Assembly (NCBI GenBank): GCA_023168345.1
Contig: AP025689.1
Location: forward strand, 1,052,001 to 1,116,000
DNA length: 64,000 nucleotides
Source: Lysinibacillus sp. PLM2
GTDB lineage: Bacteria > Bacillota > Bacilli > Bacillales_A > Planococcaceae
Direction: 5' to 3'
The stretch's first letter is position 1, and the number at the start of each line of letters is the position of its first letter. Below the pieces are notes generated by a model that saw only the letters and a program-made list of their open reading frames with translations, made no database searches and was not told where the DNA came from. Position numbers and translations under genes: made by a program. Shown here one piece after another: positions 21,177-30,655 of the stretch.

Positions 21177-21827
21177 ATGGACATCGAACGCGTGAATGAA
21201 AATACACTAAAACTCTTTATATCTTATCGTGATATTGAAGATCGTGGGTATAGTAAGGAAGAAATTTGGTACAACAGAGCAAAAGGCGAGGAACTTTTTT
21301 GGGATATGATTGGCGAAATAAACACTGAAGAGTACTTTGATCTTGAAGGACCAATTTGGATACATGTAAATGCGTCTGAACAAGGCCTAGAAGTTATTGT
21401 TACCCGTGCCAATTTTAATAGTGATGGCGAATCAAGTCTACTCTCAGGCTTTGATGAAAACCGAGATGGTACAGAACAAAAGCTAAAAGATTCAATGTTT
21501 GATTCAGTTGATGAAGATACGATGAATGGAAATCATTCTGTACAAAGTATCGTCACATACAAGTTTAAAGATTTTGATGAAGTAATTCCAGTTGCAAAAC
21601 GTCTCGTTTCTTTCGATATACCTTCTTCTTTATATAAATATGACAATAGTTACTATGTTGCAGTAGATTTCACTGAAGTTGAAGAAAAATCTAAACGCCA
21701 AAATATTAAGGCGATATTGAACGAGTTTTTAACAAGCTCAAAAATGACGATTTATCGACTTCAAGAGTATGGTGAAGAAATTATGAAAGATCACTGCTTT
21801 GAAACTGTCATTCAATATTTCGATTAG
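21177..21827 (+). CDS. mecA: ClpC adaptor protein MecA
   Basis: A 216-residue adaptor that activates ClpC and targets ComK/ComS and aggregated proteins for degradation. The N-terminal substrate domain begins MDIERVNENTLKLFISYRD. The acidic linker around residues 85-120 and the C-terminal ClpC-binding domain (VTYKFKDFDEVI to the end) have the family layout and length. It lies between spx and coiA as in B. subtilis. Confidence 0.93.
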   Translation: MDIERVNENTLKLFISYRDIEDRGYSKEEIWYNRAKGEELFWDMIGEINTEEYFDLEGPIWIHVNASEQGLEVIVTRANFNSDGESSLLSGFDENRDGTEQKLKDSMFDSVDEDTMNGNHSVQSIVTYKFKDFDEVIPVAKRLVSFDIPSSLYKYDNSYYVAVDFTEVEEKSKRQNIKAILNEFLTSSKMTIYRLQEYGEEIMKDHCFETVIQYFD

Positions 21828-21832
21828 ATTTT

Positions 21833-21871
21833 AAGCCAAAATTCTAAAATGGATTTTGGCTTTATTTTTTT
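21833..21871 (+). terminator. Terminator after mecA
   Basis: AAGCCAAAAT pairs with ATTTTGGCTT around a 10-nt loop, followed by TATTTTTTT. Confidence 0.85.
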
Positions 21872-21972
21872 ATTCCTGAAAAAGCCTCCAAAATAGAATT
21901 TTCCACTATTTTCAAGTTTTCTGTTGCACTTAAACGAAACTCTTTTTAAAATGAATTTGAAGGAGGGCGTTT

Positions 21973-23112
21973 ATGCTTGTAGCGATAACAGATCAAAATG
22001 AACGATTTGTTATATGTTCGAGCACGCCCAAAGCGATATATAAAAAGATTCGTGAAGAGAGAGCCTTTTTTTGTCCTCAATGTAAACAACCTGTTCAATT
22101 TAAAATTGGCGATGTAAAAATCCCGCATTTTTCACATTTATCCAATAGTGATTGTGATTTACAATTTTCAGAAGGTGAATCAGAGGCGCATTTATTAGGT
22201 AAACAGCAATTGTATGAATTCTTTCAAACACTTCAGTTGAATGTGGAATTAGAAAGTTATTTACCTTTCATTAAACAAAGGCCTGATTTATTAATAAAAA
22301 CGAGTAGTGACAAAACCTTCGCTATTGAATTTCAATGTAGTACCATTTCAAAAGAAAAATACCTATATAGAAGTAAGGGCTATCTGGATTGTCATATTAT
22401 CCCGATATGGATTCCTTATACACCAGAAGAAAAGTACTTTGAAAGTGGTATTACTATAATTTCCTTAAACGAACAACTTCGTCAGTTTATCCAAACCTCT
22501 AAAACCCAGCTTTATTTAATGACTTACCATCCATATAAAAAGCAATTTGTATATTTTTCAAACCTACTACATGTAAAAGATAATCGCTACCTTGCTAGAA
22601 TCCAAACACTTGATTTAAATCAACAATTATTTCCGTTTTATTTGCCAAAGAAGTTGACGAAACTTGAATTTAAACAATATTTTAAAACATATGTTGATAC
22701 AAAGAAGCAATTTTTAAAATATCGTCTCCATTTCAGTAGAAATGGGGTAAACGATCTTTTTTTAAGAAGTCTTTACGAGTTACGTTTAACAATGAGCTCT
22801 CTTCCGAATTTTATAGGTGTCCCCGTTCAAGGGAATGAAAGCATGAAGAAGTTTGCAGTTGAATGGCAAGCGGCGCTATTTTATTTTTTGCAGTTGAGTG
22901 GGTGCGATTATGAATCTATTGAAAGACAAGATTTTATACACTTCTTAAAATGGGCAAGGATTGACCTATCAGATAGAACTATCGCTACAGTCCATGAATA
23001 CTGCAATCTAATAAAAAACCTTTCCATTCATCATGTAAATGATTCAGTTGATGATGGGAAGCTCATTGACGTGTTATACGACCAATTTCTTGCATTAAAT
23101 AATGGAAATTGA
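21973..23112 (+). CDS. coiA: Competence protein CoiA-like
   Basis: A 379-residue protein of the CoiA family, which promotes recombination during transformation and carries a nuclease-like domain. The N-terminal zinc-binding-like segment FFCPQCKQPV is followed by PHFSH. The nuclease core has RPDLLIKT and AIEFQCSTIS near residues 95-120. A GAAGGAGGG site precedes the ATG. It overlaps no other gene, and pepF begins 44 bp later. Weak conservation of the C-terminal half is normal for the family. Confidence 0.85.
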   Translation: MLVAITDQNERFVICSSTPKAIYKKIREERAFFCPQCKQPVQFKIGDVKIPHFSHLSNSDCDLQFSEGESEAHLLGKQQLYEFFQTLQLNVELESYLPFIKQRPDLLIKTSSDKTFAIEFQCSTISKEKYLYRSKGYLDCHIIPIWIPYTPEEKYFESGITIISLNEQLRQFIQTSKTQLYLMTYHPYKKQFVYFSNLLHVKDNRYLARIQTLDLNQQLFPFYLPKKLTKLEFKQYFKTYVDTKKQFLKYRLHFSRNGVNDLFLRSLYELRLTMSSLPNFIGVPVQGNESMKKFAVEWQAALFYFLQLSGCDYESIERQDFIHFLKWARIDLSDRTIATVHEYCNLIKNLSIHHVNDSVDDGKLIDVLYDQFLALNNGN

Positions 23113-23156
23113 GAAAATATTTAAGAATTGAAATTTACTGTATCGGAGGCTATTTT

Positions 23157-24962
23157 ATGGCGAAAAAGGTTTTAACACGTGATGAAGTACCCGTTGAATT
23201 AACATGGGACTTATCAACAATTTTTACTTCTGATGATGAATGGGAACAAGAGTTTAAAGAGATTGAAAAATTAGTACCAGAATCAGAAAAATTTAAAGGG
23301 AAAGTTACAGAAAGTGCAAAAAGCTTATATGAAACATTGCAATTTAGTGATAAATTATCAGAACGCTTTGGCAGACTTTATGTTTATAGTCACTTAAAGC
23401 ATGATCAGGATACGACAAACAGTAAATACCAAGCAATGGATGGAAGAGTTCGATCATTAGGTGCGAAACTAGCTGCAGCATGGTCATTTACAACACCAGA
23501 AATACTATCTGTGGATGAGGAAACAATAAACGGTTATTTAAAAGAATATGAACCATTACAATTATATGCACAAATGTTAAAAGAGTTAAACCTACAGAGA
23601 CCACATGTTTTAAGTGCTGATAAAGAGGAAATGTTAGCACAGTTCTCAGAAGTCACAAGTGCTTCTGGTGGAACGTTTAGTGCATTAAATAATGCGGATC
23701 TACAATTTCCTGTAATTAAAAATGATGAAGGCGAAGATGTTGAATTAACACATGGGAATTATATTTCATTTTTAGAAAGCTACAACCGTGATGTTCGACG
23801 TGACGCATTCAAAGCGATGTATGAGACATATGGTCAGTTTAAAAATACATTTGCTTCAACACTTTCAGGGAATGTCAAAGCACATAATGTAAATGCTCGT
23901 ATTCGTAAATATAGTTCAGCTAGACAGGCAGCAATGAGCAATAATCATATTCCTGAAAAAGTGTATGACCAATTAATTTCCACAATTCATGAATTTTTAC
24001 CAGTACTACATCGATATATAGCCCTTCGTAAAAAAGTGTTAGGTGTAGAAGAGCTTCATATGTATGATTTATTCGTTCCTTTAGTAAAAGAAATGAAAAT
24101 TGAAATGCCATACGAAAAAGCAAAAGAAACAATGGTAAAAAGTTTTGAGCCACTAGGTGAAGAATATCAATCCATCGTTCAAAAAGGTTTAGAAAGCCGC
24201 TGGGTAGATGTTCTTGAGAATAAAGGGAAAAGAAGTGGCGCTTACTCATCAGGAACTTATGGTACAAACCCATACGTATTAATGAATTGGCAAGATAATT
24301 TAAATAATTTGTTTACATTAGCACATGAATTTGGTCATAGTATGCATAGCTACTTCACAACGAAAAATCAACCATTCCCATATGCAGATTACTCGATTTT
24401 TGTTGCAGAAGTAGCCTCTACTTGTAACGAAGAGCTACTATTCGATTATTTGCTAAAAACAACTGAAGATGAGCAACTAAAAATTTACTTGTTAAATCAC
24501 TGGTTAGATGGATTTAGAAGCACGGTGTTCCGTCAAACGATGTTTGCAGAATTTGAACATATTGTGCATGAAATGGATGCACGTGGTGAAGCGATCACTG
24601 CAGAGGGATTAACGACGATTTACTATGATTTAAACAAGCAATATTTTGGTGATGAAATTACAATTGATGAAGAAATTGGTTTAGAATGGGCTCGTATTCC
24701 ACACTTCTACTACAATTACTATGTATACCAATATGCGACTGGACAAAGTGCAGCAACAGCATTAAGTAAGCAGATTTTAGAAGAGGGTAAACCCGCAGTC
24801 GATCGATATATTAACAACTTCTTAAAAGCGGGATGCTCTGATTTCCCAATAGAAGTATTAAAAGCAGCAGGGGTGGATATGGAATCGCCACAGCCAATTT
24901 CTGAAGCATGTAAAGTATTTGAAGAAAAATTAGCAGAGCTTGAATCATTATTATTGAAATAG
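23157..24962 (+). CDS. pepF: Oligoendopeptidase F
   Basis: A 601-residue M3-family zinc metallopeptidase that cleaves short peptides in the cytoplasm. The metal site LAHEFGHSMHS lies near residue 390, with the downstream glutamate in FVAEVASTCNEELL. A GGAGG site supports ATG at 23157; an upstream in-frame start would put unrelated residues in front and overlap coiA. It matches B. subtilis YjbG/PepF in position and length. Peptides imported by the opp system upstream could be among its substrates, which is inference. Confidence 0.93.
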   Translation: MAKKVLTRDEVPVELTWDLSTIFTSDDEWEQEFKEIEKLVPESEKFKGKVTESAKSLYETLQFSDKLSERFGRLYVYSHLKHDQDTTNSKYQAMDGRVRSLGAKLAAAWSFTTPEILSVDEETINGYLKEYEPLQLYAQMLKELNLQRPHVLSADKEEMLAQFSEVTSASGGTFSALNNADLQFPVIKNDEGEDVELTHGNYISFLESYNRDVRRDAFKAMYETYGQFKNTFASTLSGNVKAHNVNARIRKYSSARQAAMSNNHIPEKVYDQLISTIHEFLPVLHRYIALRKKVLGVEELHMYDLFVPLVKEMKIEMPYEKAKETMVKSFEPLGEEYQSIVQKGLESRWVDVLENKGKRSGAYSSGTYGTNPYVLMNWQDNLNNLFTLAHEFGHSMHSYFTTKNQPFPYADYSIFVAEVASTCNEELLFDYLLKTTEDEQLKIYLLNHWLDGFRSTVFRQTMFAEFEHIVHEMDARGEAITAEGLTTIYYDLNKQYFGDEITIDEEIGLEWARIPHFYYNYYVYQYATGQSAATALSKQILEEGKPAVDRYINNFLKAGCSDFPIEVLKAAGVDMESPQPISEACKVFEEKLAELESLLLK

Positions 24963-24968
24963 GACTAT

Positions 24969-25002
24969 TAGGCTACAGATTCGATTTTCTGTAGCCTTTT
25001 TT
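24969..25002 (+). terminator. Terminator after pepF
   Basis: AGGCTACAG pairs with CTGTAGCCT, followed by TTTTTTC. Confidence 0.85.
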
Positions 25003-25096
25003 CATCGGTTGTAAAAGCTTTAATTTAAGGGGAGAATTTTCGTAAACGCCTTTATTTCGTTGTAATCGCTTACTATTTGACGAATTTGTGAAATAA

Positions 25097-25258
25097 TTGT
25101 CGAACGGTTGCGAAATGCTATAAATCTATGATAAATTTAATTCGTGAAATAAATCACAAAACAAACATACACCCCTTTGTTTGAACGTGAACATTTCTCC
25201 CATCCCCTTTGTGAAAAGGACCGTCACTATTATTCAGAATAGTGACGGTCCTTTTATT
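25097..25258 (+). ncRNA. Candidate small RNA: promoter and strong terminator without an ORF
   Basis: TTGTCG (25097-25102), 16 bp and TATAAA (25119-25124) look like a promoter. About 90 nt further, AAAAGGACCGTCACTATT pairs with AATAGTGACGGTCCTTTT (25214-25255), followed by ATTAT. The pepF transcript already has its own terminator. No convincing reading frame lies between. The promoter is weak evidence; the hairpin is strong and could also act on transcripts from the right. Confidence 0.35.
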
Positions 25259-25455
25259 ATACTTATGTTTTTACTGCTTCTTTTAAGGGTAGTGAAATGG
25301 TATGCTTTAATCTTTTCCACACATTAAAAAGTCGAATACTCTAATCCTTCAAATTCATAAAAAATAATCGTTTAAATATCAACAAATAGAGTAGTAAAAT
25401 AATAAAATGTAATAATGTTAAAATTTAAAAATATTGAAAACAAAAGGTGGATGTT

Positions 25456-25593
25456 ATGAGGAGTAATAGAGATCCTAAGGATTTTAATTATGTTCCGGAA
25501 AGAAATGGAGTGACAGGATTTACTTTAACTGGATTTTTAATTTTTATAGGTTTGATAATAATAGGAAATATTATAAATTATCTTTTCTTCTAA
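25456..25593 (+). CDS. 45-residue single-pass membrane peptide
   Basis: A short gene with a good AAAGGTGG site 5 bases before its ATG. The product begins with a charged segment (MRSNRDPKDF) and continues into one hydrophobic helix, GFLIFIGLIIIGNIINYLFF. The charged-then-hydrophobic layout and clear ribosome site suggest a real gene, but I do not recognise it. The surrounding 24963-25712 gap otherwise holds only the candidate small RNA. Confidence 0.55.
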   Translation: MRSNRDPKDFNYVPERNGVTGFTLTGFLIFIGLIIIGNIINYLFF

Positions 25594-25712
25594 GATAAAA
25601 ACGTAGATGGTAACAAGCGCCAAGGATGCCATTTAGCAACCTGTAAAACTCAATTGAAAAAAAGAAAAGCCTAACCATATCGGCCAGACTAAAAGTATAT
25701 GTTATAAGTTCA

Positions 25713-26522
25713 TTAAATTTTTAATCGCCAAAGCGAAATTTTATCATTACATAGTCGTTCTATCTTTTGCTGAAGCATTCTCTTCTTTAACTCACGCTCA
25801 GCATCTTGGTCAGTAATTGAATAAATATCTGCAACTTCTTGCGTTGTTAAAGTGTGGAAACGATTAAATAATTCCTCGTAAGTAGGTAAAGGTTTTTTAA
25901 TCAGTTCATCATTTAATAATTCTTGTAAAATATGAACATACACATTATAACTATACAGACCACTTACTTTTAAACCCTCATCTTCAATGCATTCATTAAA
26001 GAATACAATACTAGGAAATTCATCAATCTCCATCTCATGAGCAATATATAAATCACATTGGAAGGCGCGGGCTGTTTCCTTTGAACCGAAATCAGCTGCA
26101 AACTCATCAATGTCTAAATTTGCTTCCTTCGCAATTTCTAGCAACGTGGAATAATACTGCACATCTTTTGTATTTAAAATTGTATGTTCTTGAAGCTTTT
26201 GAATAAAGCGAAATGCTGCACGTTTTCCTTGTAGCTCAGCTGCTTTAATTGCGATAGAAGGAAAGGCAGGGTGTGAAATATCCAGTTGGGCACCTGAAAA
26301 GCAACCTTTTGTACGTCGACCTAAGCTGTTTAATGATGAGAGATGTGTACTAATTACATATCGCCAACTAAAATAATGATCGTATTCCACTAATAATTTT
26401 CTTATGATCGATTGCATTTGTAATGCTCTAGGACAAAATGGATCAATGAAAATATATAATTCTATTGGCTTAGTAATATTTGGAGGTGCAATAGGTTCAG
26501 TTAATAATTGGATATTATTCAC
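25713..26522 (-). CDS. yjbH: DsbA-fold Spx degradation adaptor YjbH
   Basis: A 269-residue cytoplasmic adaptor that delivers Spx to ClpXP. The thioredoxin-like N-terminus reads ELYIFIDPFCPRAL. B. subtilis YjbH has a CPxC pair here, whereas this protein keeps only the first cysteine. The helical insert and the QEVADIYSITDQDAE tail fit the family. GTG start at 26522 overlaps the stop of yjbI by one base with a GAGGA site, so the two are translationally coupled. Loss of the second Cys would remove any disulfide switch; adaptor activity may persist. Confidence 0.85.
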   Translation of the reverse strand: MNNIQLLTEPIAPPNITKPIELYIFIDPFCPRALQMQSIIRKLLVEYDHYFSWRYVISTHLSSLNSLGRRTKGCFSGAQLDISHPAFPSIAIKAAELQGKRAAFRFIQKLQEHTILNTKDVQYYSTLLEIAKEANLDIDEFAADFGSKETARAFQCDLYIAHEMEIDEFPSIVFFNECIEDEGLKVSGLYSYNVYVHILQELLNDELIKKPLPTYEELFNRFHTLTTQEVADIYSITDQDAERELKKRMLQQKIERLCNDKISLWRLKI

Positions 26523-26920
26523 TAAAATTCCTCCTCATGTTCATTTGGTGTATTAACCATGTGATGGGCTGTCATAGCCAGTCGCTTGAAGTATACTTCT
26601 CTAAATTTCCCTTCAAGCCCTACTTCATCCATTGCTTCACTCATACATTCTAGCCATGCCTGTGCGTGATCAGGTGTAATTTTAAAGGGCATATGACGAG
26701 CCTTCATCATTGGATGACCATGTTCTTCTGTGTATAAATTAGGTCCACCTAGATATTGAGTCTGAAATTGAATCTGTTTACGTGCAGTTTCTGACAAATC
26801 TTCCGGAAAGAGTGGTCGTAACAATGGATGCTTGTCAACACGTTTGTAAAAAGCATGTATCAGCTCTTTTAGCTTATCAGCACCAAGTTCCTCGTAAGGA
26901 ATCGTATATTTTCGATTCAT
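26522..26920 (-). CDS. yjbI: Truncated haemoglobin, YjbI type
   Basis: A 132-residue group II truncated globin that binds haem and O2. The 2-over-2 helical fold signature FQTQYLGGPNLYTEEHGHPMM has the conserved region before the proximal His in RHMPFKITPDHAQAWLECM. ATG at 26920 has a GAAGGAG site at the right spacing; longer starts do not. It is cotranscribed with yjbH, as in other Bacillales. Confidence 0.9.
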   Translation of the reverse strand: MNRKYTIPYEELGADKLKELIHAFYKRVDKHPLLRPLFPEDLSETARKQIQFQTQYLGGPNLYTEEHGHPMMKARHMPFKITPDHAQAWLECMSEAMDEVGLEGKFREVYFKRLAMTAHHMVNTPNEHEEEF

Positions 26921-27281
26921 AGGTGTAACTCCTTCTTTCGTAATAAGCAAAAATACATATGTATGGATGCAAAAATATGATACTTTCTAATGAATGATTT
27001 GTTTAAGTGTTATATTCATTCTAACAACGTAGACTTCAATTCTCAAATAAATCGCATAAAGAATTGTTTACATAATAGGTTAGAATTACATAATTAGAAA
27101 AAAGTTTTACTCTGCGAAAGGACTTTGTTGATTTTCATTTCAAGGAGCTGACTTCATTTTGCACGGATTAGGTGAGCTCTACTTTGCATCAAAAGGAAGT
27201 GACAGATGCGCTCGCCAAATTGAAAAAACGACTTATTTTTAATTAAATTTAAATATATAACGAGAGTTAAATGTAAAATAA
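26921..27281. other. Gap between yjbI and yjbJ
   Basis: About 360 bp. It holds the yjbI promoter region and a candidate 27-residue frame on the plus strand at 27159-27242, listed separately. No terminator for yjbJ is obvious. Confidence 0.5.
27159..27242 (+). CDS. Candidate 27-residue peptide
   Basis: TTG start with AAGGAG about 11 bases upstream; the product starts MHGLGELYFASKGSDR and ends in TYF. The segment is less AT-rich than its surroundings and has ordinary codons. It is far too short to be sure, and no family is recognised. Confidence 0.25.
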   Translation: MHGLGELYFASKGSDRCARQIEKTTYF

Positions 27282-27986
27282 TTATGCCTGATAAGAGTTT
27301 AATATTTTCTGTACGTAATTTTGTGTTTCAGCAAAAGGTGGGATTCCGCCATATTTCTTTACATTACCTGGTCCTGCATTATAAGCAGCCAATGCGAGCT
27401 CAATATTATTATCAAATTGATGTAACATTTCGCTTAAATATTTTGTTCCACCCATTATATTTTGTTCAGGGTCAGTTGGGTCCATAACACCTAAATATTT
27501 TGCAGTTCCAGGCATGAGTTGCATTAAACCCCTTGCACCTGCTGAGCTAACAGCGAGAGGATTAAAATTTGATTCTTGTTTAATGACCGATGTAATCAGT
27601 TTCTCAGGTACACCATATGTAGCAGATGCTTTTGAGATTATTTCTTGAAAAACATTACTACTTCCCATATTCGTATTATTTGCATTTAATTCATTACTTT
27701 TAAGTAATGTGTCATAATAAGATGCAGGTATGTATGATAAACTTTCATTATTTAAAAATAAGTTATTATATGCGTTAGAAGCTTTATTAGAATCTAAAGT
27801 AAAGCTTTCAATAAGTTCGGCTGCATTTGATGATAAATTACTAGAAGAATCCTCGACTAACTGGTCTAGTAATTGAGAAAAAACCGAATTATCATTACTT
27901 AATCCATTTACACTATTTGATGATGAAGAACCGATGGATTGTAACGCTTGTATTTCAAGTAGTAATTTCATTGAAGATACGTCCAT
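27282..27986 (-). CDS. yjbJ: Lytic transglycosylase, SLT domain (YjbJ-like)
   Basis: A 234-residue peptidoglycan-cleaving enzyme. A serine- and asparagine-rich N-terminal half (about residues 15-115) leads to a C-terminal SLT domain. Catalytic Glu lies in IKQESNFNP, followed by SSAGARGLMQLMPGTAKYLG and ALAAYNAGPGNVKKYGG. No classical signal peptide is visible, as for several family members of this type. ATG at 27986 has an AAAGGATG site. It lies next to yjbK, whose stop is 4 bases away. Confidence 0.85.
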   Translation of the reverse strand: MDVSSMKLLLEIQALQSIGSSSSNSVNGLSNDNSVFSQLLDQLVEDSSSNLSSNAAELIESFTLDSNKASNAYNNLFLNNESLSYIPASYYDTLLKSNELNANNTNMGSSNVFQEIISKASATYGVPEKLITSVIKQESNFNPLAVSSAGARGLMQLMPGTAKYLGVMDPTDPEQNIMGGTKYLSEMLHQFDNNIELALAAYNAGPGNVKKYGGIPPFAETQNYVQKILNSYQA

Positions 27987-27990
27987 ATAA

Positions 27991-28578
27991 TCATCCTTTC
28001 TTAGCATTCAACGCTTTCATAAAACGAGCTATTTTTTTATCAGTTACACGTTTTTCAATTTGGAAGTCCGTTAAAAATTTATTAAAAACCTTTGCACCTG
28101 TATTTTCATCATCTGCTTCATATTCTACCTCATAATCATCACAGTTTAAATAGAATGAGTGATCTAAAACAAGTATACCACCTTTATAGGGCAATTCCAC
28201 CCGATCCGTTGTTAGAGAACCAAAGACTCTGAGTTCATCGACAGGGACATTTAAATTTAATAATTTTCTCTGAATAGATGGTGCATAGAAGCGTTGTCCA
28301 CATAACATCATTTCGGCTTCTTTAGATGTCAAAGGCTCCGTCGTTTCTAAATGTGTATTTTTTGCTGTCTTTTCTTTTAACGTACAGACAATTGATGACT
28401 TCGTTTCTCTTATTCTTAAACCAGCATGAAGGGTTTTTAAATGCCAATCAGGGGTATCGAAATAATGATTGGTTTGTCGAATGATTTTAGAATCATTAAT
28501 ATCAAATTCTTTTAATAACATTTCGTATTGCTCTTTAGTAAGTAAATTTTTAAATTCGATTTCGATTTCCTGAGTCAT
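27991..28578 (-). CDS. yjbK: CYTH-domain protein, YjbK
   Basis: A 195-residue CYTH/triphosphate tunnel protein. The family's ExExK signature is EIEIEFK at residues 4-10, followed by alternating charged strands (GLRIRETKS, CTLKEKT, DRVELPYKGG, DYEVEYEA). These enzymes use tripolyphosphate or similar nucleotide and phosphate substrates; the activity here is inferred. ATG at 28578 has a GAGGAAG site; the longer frame would overlap yjbL. Confidence 0.88.
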   Translation of the reverse strand: MTQEIEIEFKNLLTKEQYEMLLKEFDINDSKIIRQTNHYFDTPDWHLKTLHAGLRIRETKSSIVCTLKEKTAKNTHLETTEPLTSKEAEMMLCGQRFYAPSIQRKLLNLNVPVDELRVFGSLTTDRVELPYKGGILVLDHSFYLNCDDYEVEYEADDENTGAKVFNKFLTDFQIEKRVTDKKIARFMKALNAKKG

Positions 28579-28694
28579 GAATTTTCTTCCTCTCTTCATA
28601 AAAAACATCGGTGGTTTTTCATTATTCTTTTTCTCGAAAGTATGTACTATGTTAAAATATGAAATGAATAGTGCTGCGAAGGGATGTAAGAACA

Positions 28695-29087
28695 TTGCGT
28701 AATATTTATCGCGTAGAAAAATTTCAACTTATACATAATGAACTTCATTTTAGTTTATACGAAAATGATCAGAAAATAAAATTTCAACCTGCTCATCAAG
28801 TCCTTGCAGATTCAGATGGTCAAGCTTTTATATACCTAGTTGAAGAGGGAGATAATTTAAGTTATGTAAGCTTTCCAAAGAATGTGTGGCCTCAATTACT
28901 TGAACTATTAAAGGTAGAAAAAAATCCGTATTTACGAATCGGGGAACACTCGATTGAGTTAGAAAACTTTTATGAGGAGCTTCTCGCACTCATCTACAAT
29001 ATCGAAGGTAATGATAACTATGGAGAAGATTTTGTAAAAGCAGTGGAAGAAACTTTTCATGAAATTTTAGTAGAAGAAACAGAGTAG
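28695..29087 (+). CDS. yjbL: UPF0738 family protein, YjbL
   Basis: A 130-residue cytoplasmic protein matching the YjbL family (UPF0738) in size and in its place between yjbK and yjbM. Function unknown. A TTG start at 28695 is preferred because AAGGGA lies 10 bases upstream; an upstream GTG has no site. It is divergent from yjbK with about 115 bp between them. Confidence 0.75.
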   Translation: MRNIYRVEKFQLIHNELHFSLYENDQKIKFQPAHQVLADSDGQAFIYLVEEGDNLSYVSFPKNVWPQLLELLKVEKNPYLRIGEHSIELENFYEELLALIYNIEGNDNYGEDFVKAVEETFHEILVEETE

Positions 29088-29181
29088 TCTTTCATCTTCA
29101 ATTCATTAAATAGCAATTTGGGGAAATTGTTATTTTCATCAAGCTTCTTGATGTACTGTTTTAGGCAGGGAGGAATTTACT

Positions 29182-29847
29182 ATGGGACAATGGGATGTTT
29201 TTTTAAGTCCATACAAACAAGCTGTAGATGAATTAAAAATAAAGCTAAAAGGCATGCGTTCTCAGTTTGGAATACGGGGGAATACATCACCTATTGAGTT
29301 TGTGACAGGGAGAGTAAAACCTTTAGCAAGTATATATGATAAATCTTTAGAAAAAGGAATCCCTTTTGAGCCATCCGAACGATTGGCAGAAGAAATGCAA
29401 GATATTGCAGGATTACGAATTATGTGTCAGTTTGTAGATGATATTACAACAGTCGCTAATCTAATACGACAAAGAGATGACCTTCGAGTTGTTGAAGAAA
29501 TCGATTATATCGCACATAAAAAACCAAGTGGCTATCGTTCATATCACTTGATAGTTGCCTATCCTGTTGAAACGATTAATGGAAAAAGAGAAGTTTTAGC
29601 TGAAATTCAAATCAGAACTTTAGCCATGAACTTCTGGGCATCAATTGAGCATTCATTAAATTATAAATATAAAGGGGTATTTCCAGAAGAAATAAAAAAT
29701 CGACTACAAAGTGCTGCAGAGGCGGCATTCCGTTTAGATGAAGAAATGTCATCCATTCGAAGTGAAATTCAAGAAGCCCAAGCATATTTTAGCGAAGTAA
29801 AAGAAGCAACCAATCCAACGATTCCTACAAAAAAGGAAAAGGAGTGA
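29182..29847 (+). CDS. yjbM: Small alarmone synthetase, YjbM/RelQ type
   Basis: A 221-residue synthetase-only GTP pyrophosphokinase making (p)ppGpp without a hydrolase domain. The RelA/SpoT synthetase core spans about residues 45-170, with [40 protein letters not shown] and [18 protein letters not shown]. The C-terminal helices mediate tetramerisation in family members. It overlaps the next gene's ribosome site, so it is coupled to nadK. Confidence 0.93.
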   Translation: MGQWDVFLSPYKQAVDELKIKLKGMRSQFGIRGNTSPIEFVTGRVKPLASIYDKSLEKGIPFEPSERLAEEMQDIAGLRIMCQFVDDITTVANLIRQRDDLRVVEEIDYIAHKKPSGYRSYHLIVAYPVETINGKREVLAEIQIRTLAMNFWASIEHSLNYKYKGVFPEEIKNRLQSAAEAAFRLDEEMSSIRSEIQEAQAYFSEVKEATNPTIPTKKEKE

Positions 29848-29852
29848 GTGAT

Positions 29853-30647
29853 TTGAAATTCTCTATCCAATCACGTAGAGACGATCAATCAAATGAATTA
29901 AGAGACCTAGCAAAAACATATCTACAAGATTTTGGTCTAACATTTGATGAAGAAGAGCCTGAAATCGTCATTTCCATTGGCGGTGATGGTACATTATTAC
30001 ACGCCTTTCATCGGCATACCCACCGACTTGATAAAGTTGCTTTTGTCGGTATTCATACTGGTCATTTAGGTTTTTATGCGGATTGGAAACCTTCTGAATT
30101 AGAAAAACTTGTTTTATCGATTGCTAAGAAAGAATACAACGTTGTAGAATATCCTCTCCTTCAAGTAAAGGTGCAACATAATAATGCTGAGACAAATACG
30201 TATTTAGCATTAAATGAAATAACAGTGAAATCTCCGGATGTAACCTTAGTTATGGATATTGACTTAAATGGAACCCATTTTGAACGCTTTAGAGGAGATG
30301 GATTGTGTGTATCTACACCTTCTGGAAGTACGGCTTATAATAAAGCATTAGGTGGAGCAATAATTCATCCAACATTACAAGCATTTCAAATAACTGAAAT
30401 GGCATCGATTAACAATCGTGTTTTCCGTACAGTAGGTTCTTCATTAGTATTACCTGCTCATCATCATTGTGTTTTAAAGCCAGTTACAAATCAAAAGTTT
30501 ACAATGACGATTGATCATATTCATTTAGAACAAACGGATTTGAAGTCTATTACATTTAATGTAGCGGCTCAAAAAGTGCGATTTGCGAGATTTAGACCGT
30601 TTCCTTTTTGGGAAAGAGTACACGATTCGTTTGTGTCAAATGACTAG
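29853..30647 (+). CDS. nadK: NAD kinase
   Basis: A 264-residue enzyme phosphorylating NAD to NADP. The GGDGT motif is at residues 43-47, followed by [21 protein letters not shown] and [15 protein letters not shown]. The TTG at 29853 is chosen: AAAAGGAG is well placed for it and the protein then begins MKF as in B. subtilis NadF (YjbN). A GTG at 29844 sits inside the ribosome site. It lies between yjbM and the pseudouridine synthase gene. Confidence 0.93.
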   Translation: MKFSIQSRRDDQSNELRDLAKTYLQDFGLTFDEEEPEIVISIGGDGTLLHAFHRHTHRLDKVAFVGIHTGHLGFYADWKPSELEKLVLSIAKKEYNVVEYPLLQVKVQHNNAETNTYLALNEITVKSPDVTLVMDIDLNGTHFERFRGDGLCVSTPSGSTAYNKALGGAIIHPTLQAFQITEMASINNRVFRTVGSSLVLPAHHHCVLKPVTNQKFTMTIDHIHLEQTDLKSITFNVAAQKVRFARFRPFPFWERVHDSFVSND

Positions 30648-30655
30648 GAGTTTCG

